A DNA stretch of 64,000 nucleotides from JBKBIP01 sp046297495 (lineage in GTDB: Bacteria > Planctomycetota > Planctomycetia > Gemmatales > Gemmataceae). Under the pieces are notes generated by a model, which saw only the letters and a list, made by a program, of their open reading frames with translations, had not been told where the DNA came from and searched no databases. Both the position numbers and the translations under genes were made by a program. The stretch spans positions 17,263 through 81,262 of the forward strand of contig JBKBIP010000027.1 in assembly GCA_046297495.1 (NCBI GenBank), given 5' to 3'. This document shows, in pieces, positions 54,936 to 62,607 of the stretch (positions within the stretch are counted from its first letter, which is position 1; each line of letters begins with the position of its first letter).

Positions 54936-55138
54936 ACAACAACAAGGTCGGTATCTTGCACGTCAAGTGTGCCGTGGCCGATGGGGAATGGCTGTTCCTC
55001 TCGTCAGCGAACCTGACCCAGCAGGCATTCACGATCAACATGGAATTGGGAATGCTGGTCCGGGGCGGGACGATACCAAAGCGGGTGGAACAGCAGTTCG
55101 ACCGGCTCATTCAGAGTGGTCAACTGAAGCAGGTGTGA
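54936..55138 (+). pseudogene. drmC: DISARM phospholipase-D-like DrmC, C-terminal fragment
   Basis: Seen: the PLD HKD-type motif ILHVKCAVADGEWLFLSSAN (H-x-K-x4-D), LTQQAFTINMELGMLVRGG, and an ordinary C-terminus. Only the second HKD half remains, fused to drmB. It ends the DISARM debris. Confidence 0.75.
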
Positions 55139-55184
55139 CCGAATACTTACTAATACTGTCACCGCAAATGCGTGGTAGAGGAAA

Positions 55185-55315
55185 TCCTCAACTCGGATGA
55201 GGCTTGGGCCACCGTGTACTGCCGCACCCGACAGAACACGTTGTCGAAGGAAGCGTGCTTGGCGAGCCGGTCTTGGTAGCCCGACCCGTCGAAGATCAGC
55301 TCGCCAAGGATGTAT
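55185..55315 (-). pseudogene. Second, divergent pglW fragment
   Basis: A short minus-strand match to 48765-48890 of the pglW remnant: SGYQDRLAKHASFDNVFCRV and RQYTVAQASSE. It differs at many third positions, so it comes from a related but separate pglW gene and is not a recent copy. It sits at the island's right end. Confidence 0.7.
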
Positions 55316-55338
55316 CGGAATCATTGGCAAACGGTCTC

Positions 55339-57024
55339 TCAATAGCCTGCTGCCTTGCCGCTGATGCGTTTGTCGGCGGCGCCGTGGTACATGCCGGTTT
55401 GGGGATCGACCCAGATGGAATGGGCGTCCCCTTGGCGGGCGGCTTCGATGGTGTGTCCCAGGGCTTTCAGCTGGGCGACGGTTTTGGGGTAGCGCTCGAC
55501 CCCCTCGAAACGGGCGACATCGGGAAACCATTGGTGGTGCAGGCGCGGGGCAGCGACGGCGGCACGGATGTCCATGTCAAATTCCAGGACGTTGACGACG
55601 ATATTCAACACCGTGTTGATGATCGTCCGTCCGCCGGGACTGCCAGTGACGAGTACGACTTTGCCCTCCTTGGCCACGATGGTCGGCGTCTGCGAGCTGA
55701 GCATGCGCTTGCCGGGGGCGATCTGGTTCGGCGCGGTGCCGATGATCCCTTCCCGGTTGGTGACACCAGGAAGCCAGTTGAAGTCCATCATTTGATTGTT
55801 GAGCAGGAAACCGGCCCCCCGGACCACGACCCGTGAGCCGTAGCTCTGTTCCAGCGTGTAGGTGTTGGCGACGGCCATGCCGTTCTTGTCGATGACCGAG
55901 AAGTGTGTCGTGCTGTCCCCCTCGCCGCTGGTGAGTAGGTCCTTGGCCAAGTCCGCGCTGGGGGTGGCTTGCTTGAGGTCGATGCTCTGGGCCAGCTTGC
56001 GGGCGTAGGTCTTGGTGGTGAGGTGGGGCGGAATCTTGACGAAATCGGCGTCGCCGAGATAGCGGGCGCGGTCGCAGTAGGCGCGGCGCATGGTTTCGAT
56101 CATCAGGTGCAGGGTTTCGGGGGCGAAACGCTCTTGCTTCTTCAGATCGAAGTTTTCCAGGATGTTCAACATCATCACCAAGCAGGTGCCGCCGGAGCTG
56201 GGTGGGGGCGGCCCATAGATGTCATAGCCTCGATAAGTACCGTGGATGGGCCGGCGGGCGTTGGCGCGGTAGGCGGCCAAGTCCTCTTTGGTGATCAGGC
56301 CACCGCCGGCTTTCATCTCGGCGACGAGCTGATCGGCGATCTCCCCCTTGTAAAAAGCGTCCGGCCCCTGCTCGGCGATGAGCCGAAGCGTCCGGGCCAG
56401 GTCTTTTTGGATGAGCCGGTCGCCGGGTTTCCAGGTCCCCGCGCCGCCATCCTTGCCGAAGACGCGGCGCAGTTCCGGGAAATCCTTGGCTTGGGCCACA
56501 ATGCCGTTGAGTGAGCGGGCCAACGGCGCGTCCATCTCGAAACCTTCCTCGGCCAGCTTCACCGCTGGCATCACCAAGTCTTTCCAAGGCAAGCTGCCGA
56601 ATCGCTCATGGGCCAACGCCAGGCCGCGCACCGTTCCCGGCACGCCAACCGGCTTGTGGCCGTGGATGCTCTCTCCTTTGGAGAACATGGTCTTCGTGGC
56701 GGCCCCCGGCGCGGTTTCGCGGTATTCGATGACCACTGGCTCCCGTTTGTCGCCTGGATGGACCACCATAAAGCCGCCGCCGCCGATGTTCCCCGCCGCC
56801 GGATAGGTTACCGCCAACGCGAAGGCCGTGGCAATGGTGGCATCCACGGCATTGCCCCCCTTCTTGAGGATGTCCAAGCCGACCTCGGAGCCAGGCGCCG
56901 ACACCGTCACCACCATCCCCTGACGCGCGATGGCGACATCGTCCGCCGCCCGCGCCCCGCTGACACCGCCACCGAGCCAGAACCCGACCAAACCGACAAC
57001 CAACATCACCTGTCGAACGCGCAT
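55339..57024 (-). CDS. ggt: Gamma-glutamyltransferase
   Basis: A 561-residue exported N-terminal-nucleophile hydrolase that splits gamma-glutamyl bonds of glutathione and related peptides. Seen: signal (MLVVGLVGFWLGGGVSG), GGNAVDATIATAFALAVTYP, NIGGGGFMVVHPG, the autoprocessing site GDSTTHFSVIDKNG with the catalytic Thr, and SSQTPTIVAKEGK followed by GSPGGRTIINTV. Full length. The ATG 57024 gives the signal peptide; the longer open frame does not. Core gene resuming after the island. Confidence 0.95.
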   Translation of the reverse strand: MRVRQVMLVVGLVGFWLGGGVSGARAADDVAIARQGMVVTVSAPGSEVGLDILKKGGNAVDATIATAFALAVTYPAAGNIGGGGFMVVHPGDKREPVVIEYRETAPGAATKTMFSKGESIHGHKPVGVPGTVRGLALAHERFGSLPWKDLVMPAVKLAEEGFEMDAPLARSLNGIVAQAKDFPELRRVFGKDGGAGTWKPGDRLIQKDLARTLRLIAEQGPDAFYKGEIADQLVAEMKAGGGLITKEDLAAYRANARRPIHGTYRGYDIYGPPPPSSGGTCLVMMLNILENFDLKKQERFAPETLHLMIETMRRAYCDRARYLGDADFVKIPPHLTTKTYARKLAQSIDLKQATPSADLAKDLLTSGEGDSTTHFSVIDKNGMAVANTYTLEQSYGSRVVVRGAGFLLNNQMMDFNWLPGVTNREGIIGTAPNQIAPGKRMLSSQTPTIVAKEGKVVLVTGSPGGRTIINTVLNIVVNVLEFDMDIRAAVAAPRLHHQWFPDVARFEGVERYPKTVAQLKALGHTIEAARQGDAHSIWVDPQTGMYHGAADKRISGKAAGY

Positions 57025-57625
57025 GGCGCAACCCTCGCTAACCAGAATCAAGTGGATGAAATCGCCTCTCGCCACAGTAACGACGAAACGTACCTGGTGC
57101 CAGCAAAAAAACACAGACATTCGCCAAAAAGGGGACGCGACTCGATTTCGATGGTTATCCGATTCCGCCACGATCAACTCTCCAGCAAATACGAGTCGCG
57201 TCCCCTTTTTCTTGTCCGTCTGGAGCGGTGACGTACATTTCCTATCTTCCCCATCGTAGCAATTGCGATGATTTCCACGTTACTGACGATTTTGCCTCAA
57301 AACGACGGCGGGAAAAGGCGCGAGTGGGACACGTTGGCTTGCGCGCGGAAAACCCGCGTGCCGATAATAGGACTGGCGGCTTGAGGTTGTTGTCCAGAGC
57401 GCTTGCGGATGACATTGCATAAGCATTACGCTCTGGAAAGGCATCCGCTTCCTTGCTCTCCACCCACCCGCGACCTTTGCCGTAGTGTGCGGCCGCCACG
57501 ATGATTCTTTCTGGTAAGGATGCCTGTCAACATCTTTCCTCTGCGCGTAAAGACCGGGCTAAACCCACGTTCAGCCAATTGGAATTCGACTAAGCACTCC
57601 ATTCCAGTTGCGAGAGGAAAGAACC
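57025..57625. other. Long intergenic region with a palindrome
   Basis: About 600 bases without a gene I can support. It contains the palindromic element at 57126-57210 and must hold the promoters of the divergent ggt and BBP7-like genes. Confidence 0.5.
57126..57210. repeat. Palindromic element with 19-bp perfect arms
   Basis: AAAAAGGGGACGCGACTCG (57126-57144) and CGAGTCGCGTCCCCTTTTT (57192-57210) around a 47-base centre. Shape and sequence resemble transposon-derived miniature elements or REP palindromes, and a T-run at the right side allows plus-strand termination. Confidence 0.75.
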
Positions 57626-59023
57626 ATGCGTAAAGGATTATGGGGTTCGATAGGTGTCTTGCTGACCAGTGCCAGTTTCACGTTCGCGCAATCCCCTTTC
57701 TTCCCCCAGGGCGGGACCGCCGAGTTCGACGACGTACCGGTGGCAGCATTAAATTCCGAGGATGAGGAACCAGACGACGACACCAATCTATCGGTGGAGC
57801 TACTCGATTTGCCCAAGACGGCAGCCGAGAAGGACGAGGACAACCAGACACCCGCCACGCCCTTCACGCTGGATGCCAATAACATCCCCACCTGCGACAA
57901 CTGTATTTTCTGCGTTCGCTGCTGCCCGAAGCCGCCGCGCTTCTGGGGTGGGGCCGACTATTTACTGTGGTGGTACAAGCCTGGTCCGGTGACGCTGCCG
58001 TTGGTGACGACCGGCACGCTCGATTCCTTCGGCTTGCTCGGCCGGCCTGGCACGGAGGTGCTGTTCGGCGGCTCCCATTTGAATTATGACACTACGTCAG
58101 GCTTTCGGGCGACAGCGGGAGCCTGGCTCGACCGCTGCGCGAAAGTCGGCGTCGAAACCAGTGGATTCGTTTTGGAGGATCGCGGCATTTTCTTCCGGGC
58201 CAACGGTGACGCGGCGGGTAATCCCGTTCTCACGCGCCCCGCATTCAACGTTTTGGACGGCGCGGCCGCTGGGGCGCTCATCAGCTTCCCCGACGCCTTC
58301 GCCGGCGGCGTCGCTGTGTCTTCCAGAAGTCAGTTATGGGGCATCGAGACCAACGGCGTGATCAATCTGTGCCGCAAGCCCAAGCTGACCTGGGATTTGC
58401 TCGTCGGCTTTCGGTATCTCGACCTCGATGAAAGCCTGCACATCGAGGACAGCAGCCGCATCTTGGCCGATGGCATCGCTGGTTTCAACGGGGTGCCCGT
58501 GACCGCCGGCGTCATTGGCACGCAAGATCGGTTCGACGCCCGCAGCCAGTTTTACGGTGGGCAGATCGGTAATCGGTTCTCCTTCTTCCTCAACGATTGG
58601 TTGCAACTAAGCTGGTATAACAAGGTGGCCTTGGGCGGGACGCATCAATCAGTGAATGCCTTCGGGACGACGGCGCTCACTCTGCCCGACGGTCAAACCG
58701 GCGTGCTACCCGGCGCGTTACTGACAGCTTCTAGCAACATCGGCCGCCGGACCGCGGATCAGTTCGCCGTCGTGCCGGAAGTGGGCGTCAACGTGAACGT
58801 GCGGTTCTGTCGGTGGGCCTCGGCATCGATGGGTTATTCCTTCCTGTACTGGAACAACGTGGTGCGTCCGGGCGCCCAGATCGATCCCTTCGTCAATCCG
58901 AACCTAATTCCGACGGCGCTGAGTTTCGGCGCTCCTGGCGGACCAGCGCGGCCAGCGCCGCGGATGGAATCGTCCGACTTTTGGGCTCACGGCCTCAATT
59001 GTGGCTTGAGGTTGTCATACTAA
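57626..59023 (+). CDS. BBP7-like outer-membrane beta-barrel protein
   Basis: A 465-residue exported protein of a family abundant in planctomycetes. Seen: signal (MRKGLWGSIGVLLTSASFTF), an acidic linker, a Cys cluster CDNCIFCVRCCPKPP, then FWGGADYLLWWYKPGPVTLP, alternating amphipathic strands (LLVGFRYLDLDESLHIED, GGQIGNRFSFFLNDWLQLSW) and a terminal strand with aromatic C-terminal end GLRLSY, typical for outer-membrane insertion. GAGAGGAAAG precedes the ATG. Substrate unknown. Confidence 0.88.
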   Translation: MRKGLWGSIGVLLTSASFTFAQSPFFPQGGTAEFDDVPVAALNSEDEEPDDDTNLSVELLDLPKTAAEKDEDNQTPATPFTLDANNIPTCDNCIFCVRCCPKPPRFWGGADYLLWWYKPGPVTLPLVTTGTLDSFGLLGRPGTEVLFGGSHLNYDTTSGFRATAGAWLDRCAKVGVETSGFVLEDRGIFFRANGDAAGNPVLTRPAFNVLDGAAAGALISFPDAFAGGVAVSSRSQLWGIETNGVINLCRKPKLTWDLLVGFRYLDLDESLHIEDSSRILADGIAGFNGVPVTAGVIGTQDRFDARSQFYGGQIGNRFSFFLNDWLQLSWYNKVALGGTHQSVNAFGTTALTLPDGQTGVLPGALLTASSNIGRRTADQFAVVPEVGVNVNVRFCRWASASMGYSFLYWNNVVRPGAQIDPFVNPNLIPTALSFGAPGGPARPAPRMESSDFWAHGLNCGLRLSY

Positions 59024-59033
59024 GAGCTTGTCC

Positions 59034-59075
59034 GGCGGGGAGAGTGGGTCGTCCGCTCCCCGCCACCACTTTTTC
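59034..59075 (+). terminator. Intrinsic terminator of the BBP7-like gene
   Basis: GGCGGGGAG / CTCCCCGCC with 13-base loop, then ACCACTTTTTCC. Confidence 0.75.
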
Positions 59076-60494
59076 CTAGACAATCTCTTCAATGACATGG
59101 CCATGCACCAAGGTCAGGCGTTCGTCGCGGCCCTGGTGCGGATAACGGAGCTGGTCTTGATCGAGACCCAGCTGATGCAAGATGGTCGTGTGGATGTCGC
59201 GGAAGTGACAGCGCCGGGAAACGGCACGCAGGCCGATGGCATCGGTGGCGCCGACCACCTGACCACCTCGGATGCCGCCGCCCGCCAGCCACATGCTGAA
59301 GCCCAAGTTGTGATGGTCGCGTCCTTTGCCGTCTTGTGCCTCCGGCGACCGGCCAAATTCGCCGCCCCACAGCACCAAGGTCGAATCGAGTAAGCCGCGC
59401 CGTTTCAAATCCTTGAGCAAGCCAGCCACGGGTTTATCCGTCTGAACGGCCATGCGCTGGTGATTTTCCTCGATGTCCTTATGAGCGTCCCATTGCAAGT
59501 TGCCTGGCCCGCCTCCCGAAACCACGACGATGAAGCGCACCCCTTTTTCCACCAACCGCCGCGCCAGCAAACAGCGCCGGCCATAATCATCGGTCGGTTC
59601 GACCCCCACGCCATAAAGTTCCAAAGTCTCGCGGCTTTCGTGGGACAGGTCAAACACCTCCGGCGCTTCGGTCTGCATGCGGAACGCCAATTCGTAGGCA
59701 CGAATGCGGGCGGCGAAGTCCTCGTCCTCCGGTTCCAGATGGACGTTGTTGAGATCGTGGATTAACTGGACGGTGCGCTGTCGCTGCTCCAGCGTGACCC
59801 CCGGAGGTAAATCCAGATTGCGCACGGGGCGCGAACCGCCGCGAAACATGGTGGGCTGATACACCGCAGGCAGGAAGCCGTTGGCGTACATCGGCTGCCC
59901 TCCTTCCAGCGCGCCGTCGGGATCAGGCATGACGATGTAGCCTGGCAGCGACCGGCTCTCCACTCCCAACCCATAGACAATCCAAGAACCCATGCTAGGG
60001 AAGCCGGGCACCGTCCGCCCGCCGAACAATTCGTACTGCGCCGCCGAGTGGACCACCATGTCGCCATGACAAGATCGAATCACGGCAATGTCATCGATGC
60101 AGGTGGCGATGTGGGGAAACAGGTCCGACACCTCGATGCCGCTCTGGCCGTGGCGGCGGAACTGGCGTTGGCTGCCGAGCAGCCGAGCGTCTTTCGCGAT
60201 GAACTGATACTTGGCGTCGCCAAACTCCGCCGGTCGCGGTTGGCCGTGCAGCTTGTTCAACAGCGGCTTGGGATCGAACGTCTCCAAATGGCTCGGCCCA
60301 CCGGCCATGAATAGGAAGATCACCGCCTGGGCTTTGGCCGGCAACTGATGCGCCGGCCTGGCCGCCAACGGATCGCCCGCCGCCCGCGCCTGTTCCTCGT
60401 GCCATAGCGATGCCAACGCTAGCGTGCCGAAGCCGCCAAAGGCCTCCCGAAAGAATTGCCGACGAGTGCTAAGTAGTCGATAGTGAGCGGACAT
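59076..60494 (-). CDS. DUF1501 family exported protein
   Basis: A 472-residue relative of the 16676 gene. Seen: a Tat-like N-terminus STRRQFFREAFGGFGTLALA, VIFLFMAGGPSHLETFDPKP, HIATCIDDIAVIRSCHGDM, RCLLARRLVEKGVRFIVVVS, LVLWGGEFGRSPEAQ and HNLGFSMWLAGGGIRGGQVV. The partner DUF1549/1553 gene is not adjacent on this strand; an epimerase-like gene precedes it by 117 bases instead. The longer open frame to 60608 lacks a signal. Confidence 0.92.
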   Translation of the reverse strand: MSAHYRLLSTRRQFFREAFGGFGTLALASLWHEEQARAAGDPLAARPAHQLPAKAQAVIFLFMAGGPSHLETFDPKPLLNKLHGQPRPAEFGDAKYQFIAKDARLLGSQRQFRRHGQSGIEVSDLFPHIATCIDDIAVIRSCHGDMVVHSAAQYELFGGRTVPGFPSMGSWIVYGLGVESRSLPGYIVMPDPDGALEGGQPMYANGFLPAVYQPTMFRGGSRPVRNLDLPPGVTLEQRQRTVQLIHDLNNVHLEPEDEDFAARIRAYELAFRMQTEAPEVFDLSHESRETLELYGVGVEPTDDYGRRCLLARRLVEKGVRFIVVVSGGGPGNLQWDAHKDIEENHQRMAVQTDKPVAGLLKDLKRRGLLDSTLVLWGGEFGRSPEAQDGKGRDHHNLGFSMWLAGGGIRGGQVVGATDAIGLRAVSRRCHFRDIHTTILHQLGLDQDQLRYPHQGRDERLTLVHGHVIEEIV

Positions 60495-60611
60495 GGTTTG
60501 TGTGGTTCCTCGCGCTGGCGACTGGCGAACGACTCGATAATTATTGACAAAATTTATTTCTTTTTTTCTTTTCAGCAACAATCGCTGGTGGAGAACTTCG
60601 AGCCACAATGA

Positions 60612-61658
60612 CTAATAATTCCCATCACGCACCTCGAAATGGGTCGGTTTGCCGAGGGTGGCGCCGCCGCGTTGGACCCAGTCGGCGATCCAGCGCAGCA
60701 TGTGCTCGACGCTGACACGAGGGTAGCCGAAGAGATGGAAACTTTGTTGGGCGTTGCTCAAGAAAGCGTCGGCGCTTTCGCTGCCGGTGAAAGTGACGGA
60801 GCGCTTCATCAGCTCCCCCAGGCGCGTGGCCAGGCGGCGGACGCTGAGGGTTTCGGGGCCGGCGATGTTGACGAGCCACGGCGGCACGGCGGCATGATCG
60901 AAGGCGCACAGCGACATGGCGTTAGCGTCCCCCTGCCAGATGGCGTTGAGATGCCCCATGTCCAATGACACCGGCTGGCCGGCGGCGACGCGCTGGGCCA
61001 GGTCCACCAACACGCCGTAGCGCGTCTCGGTGGCGTAATTGAGACGAATGAACGCCATGGGAATGTCGTACAACTGGCTAAAATACTCATACATGCGTTC
61101 CCGCCCCATTAGGCTCATGGCATATTCGCCAAACGGCTGGAGTGGATCACTCTCCAACGAACCGCCCAGCCGCACCGGCGTCAGCCCATAGATATTGCCG
61201 GATGAGAAGGCCACGATCCGACTCTGGCGGAACTTGCGGCAGATCAAGGCGGGTAGGTAAGCGTTCATGCCCCAGGTCAACGCCGCGTTGTCGGTGGCGC
61301 CGAATTTCATGCCGGTCATGGCGATAACCAGCGGCGCATCGGGCAGGCGCTCGACTTGCTCGGCGTCGAGCAGATCGCAACGGATCGTCTCAATGCCGTG
61401 CGAACGCAGCTGTTCTTCCAGCGGGCCGTTGGAGAAACGGGACACGCCGATGATACGCCGCGTCACGCCAGCGGCCTCGGTGGCGCGCCGGGCCATGCGG
61501 GCCAGCGTCGGTCCCATCTTGCCGCCGACCCCCAGTATCATCACGTCCCCCTGCCAGCGTGCCATCGTCTCGATGGCCCCCGGCGAAGGTTCACTGAGTA
61601 AGTCTTCCAGTTGTTCGACGTTGGCAATGACGGATGGCAAGGCAACCGTGCGGGACAT
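60612..61658 (-). CDS. NAD(P)-dependent epimerase/dehydratase-like protein
   Basis: A 348-residue Rossmann protein of the extended SDR type. Seen: nucleotide loop ILGVGGKMGPTLARMARRA, VIAMTGMKFG, VAFSSGNIYGL (active-site Ser), GEYAMSLMGRERMYEYFS (YxxxK replaced by YAMSLMGRE, with no Lys), FIRLNYATETRYG. The loss of the catalytic Lys suggests an atypical or non-redox member. Downstream codirectional with DUF1501. Confidence 0.85.
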   Translation of the reverse strand: MSRTVALPSVIANVEQLEDLLSEPSPGAIETMARWQGDVMILGVGGKMGPTLARMARRATEAAGVTRRIIGVSRFSNGPLEEQLRSHGIETIRCDLLDAEQVERLPDAPLVIAMTGMKFGATDNAALTWGMNAYLPALICRKFRQSRIVAFSSGNIYGLTPVRLGGSLESDPLQPFGEYAMSLMGRERMYEYFSQLYDIPMAFIRLNYATETRYGVLVDLAQRVAAGQPVSLDMGHLNAIWQGDANAMSLCAFDHAAVPPWLVNIAGPETLSVRRLATRLGELMKRSVTFTGSESADAFLSNAQQSFHLFGYPRVSVEHMLRWIADWVQRGGATLGKPTHFEVRDGNY

Positions 61659-61747
61659 GCTTTCTCCAACTCGTTGCTGGACAAGGATTCAGAACTTCAC
61701 GCGGACCAGGCCGGGAATCGCGACTACCTCTCCCTTTATAAAATAGC

Positions 61748-61777
61748 GATGCCCGGCGGATTCACCCACCGGGCATC
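61748..61777 (-). terminator. Intrinsic terminator
   Basis: GATGCCCGG / CCGGGCATC with 12-base loop; on the minus strand CGCTATTTTAT follows. Ends the small exported-protein gene at 61817. Confidence 0.75.
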
Positions 61778-61816
61778 GGTTATCATCGGACTGTCATGGG
61801 CGCGGGTTTCGAGAGG

Positions 61817-62086
61817 TTACTCCACTTTGATTTCCGTGACCTTCTTCTCTTCCCGAACGATCGTGACTTTGGCCCCTTCCTTGATGTCCTTGACATCGGC
61901 CACGCCGGCGAGTTTCACCTTCTTGCCAACTTTCACGTTGATCGGCTTTTCCTTGCCTTCCACCTTGACCGAGATGACCCCTTTCTCAGCGTCCACCTTG
62001 GCCACCGTCCCCTTGATCTCATCAGCTATGATCAGACCGACACAAACGAGCATCAGGAACAGTGAAAACAACATCTTCCGCAACAT
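61817..62086 (-). CDS. Small exported protein of unknown function
   Basis: An 89-residue protein with signal (MLRKMLFSLFLMLVCVGLI) and a short charged strand-rich domain (IKGTVAKVDAEKGVISVKVE, VKVGKKVKLAGVADVKDIKE, GAKVTIVREEKKVTEIKVE). The pattern looks like a small OB or SH3-like barrel, common as planctomycete exported proteins. GAGGAG lies upstream. Confidence 0.75.
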   Translation of the reverse strand: MLRKMLFSLFLMLVCVGLIIADEIKGTVAKVDAEKGVISVKVEGKEKPINVKVGKKVKLAGVADVKDIKEGAKVTIVREEKKVTEIKVE

Positions 62087-62607
62087 GGTACAGGCTCCTC
62101 GAAGTACGCCAACCTTCTCATGCGGATCTTACCGGCGACGCGCCGGCAAGTGATCATCCGCGTGGATTCCGTCGCATCAAATTCATGGTTCTTGTATAGC
62201 CGTTGAACGGGATGATTCATCCCCGTGTCCGCTTCCTGTTTCGCGCGCAGTGATTCTATTTCGCTCTGCCACAACGGCTAGGTGGGAATCGCAACATACG
62301 CACTCCTCCCCTCAACCAATCAGCACCTGGAGAGGAAAGGGGGAAATTCGTCTCGAAATCGGCTGGATCAACGATAGTAAGGAACACCCGTCCCAAGTAA
62401 AAGTTTCGCCGGAGAGAAGATTTTTTTGCCAGCCGCAGCCGTCATTCGTATCAGCTTCGATTTTCCAGCGCGTCGTTGGGAACAGGCGTCAATCTATCCG
62501 GGGGGCTTTCTCGTCTATGTTGATGGAATCCCGAATCGCAGGTATGGCTTCTCCGCGTTGGCAGCGGCAGATGAACGCCTGCATAGGTTATAATGAGGAA
62601 TCGGTCC
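62087..62607. other. Intergenic region between divergent genes
   Basis: About 520 bases with no supported gene. It should contain both promoters; no clear box pair was identified. GAGGAA for the next gene is at 62595-62600. Confidence 0.4.

Larger units (their letters stand above)
41881..55330. mobile_element. Degenerate genomic island (defence island) at the 3' end of ssrA
   Basis: From the tmRNA 3' end to just before ggt nearly every frame is truncated, frameshifted or chimeric. It holds a transposase, two or three integrase pieces, ArdC-like antirestriction, methylase fragments, and remains of BREX and DISARM, with one intact transporter pair. tmRNA 3' ends are classic integration sites for tyrosine recombinases. 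I could not find a repeat of the tmRNA 3' end near 55.3 kb, so formal att boundaries are missing. Confidence 0.75.

Noticed and set aside
41881..55330. Natural UGA-Trp recoding in the island
   Set aside because: Frameshifts and deletions beside both TGA codons make decay the simpler reading; kept only as a low-interest finding.
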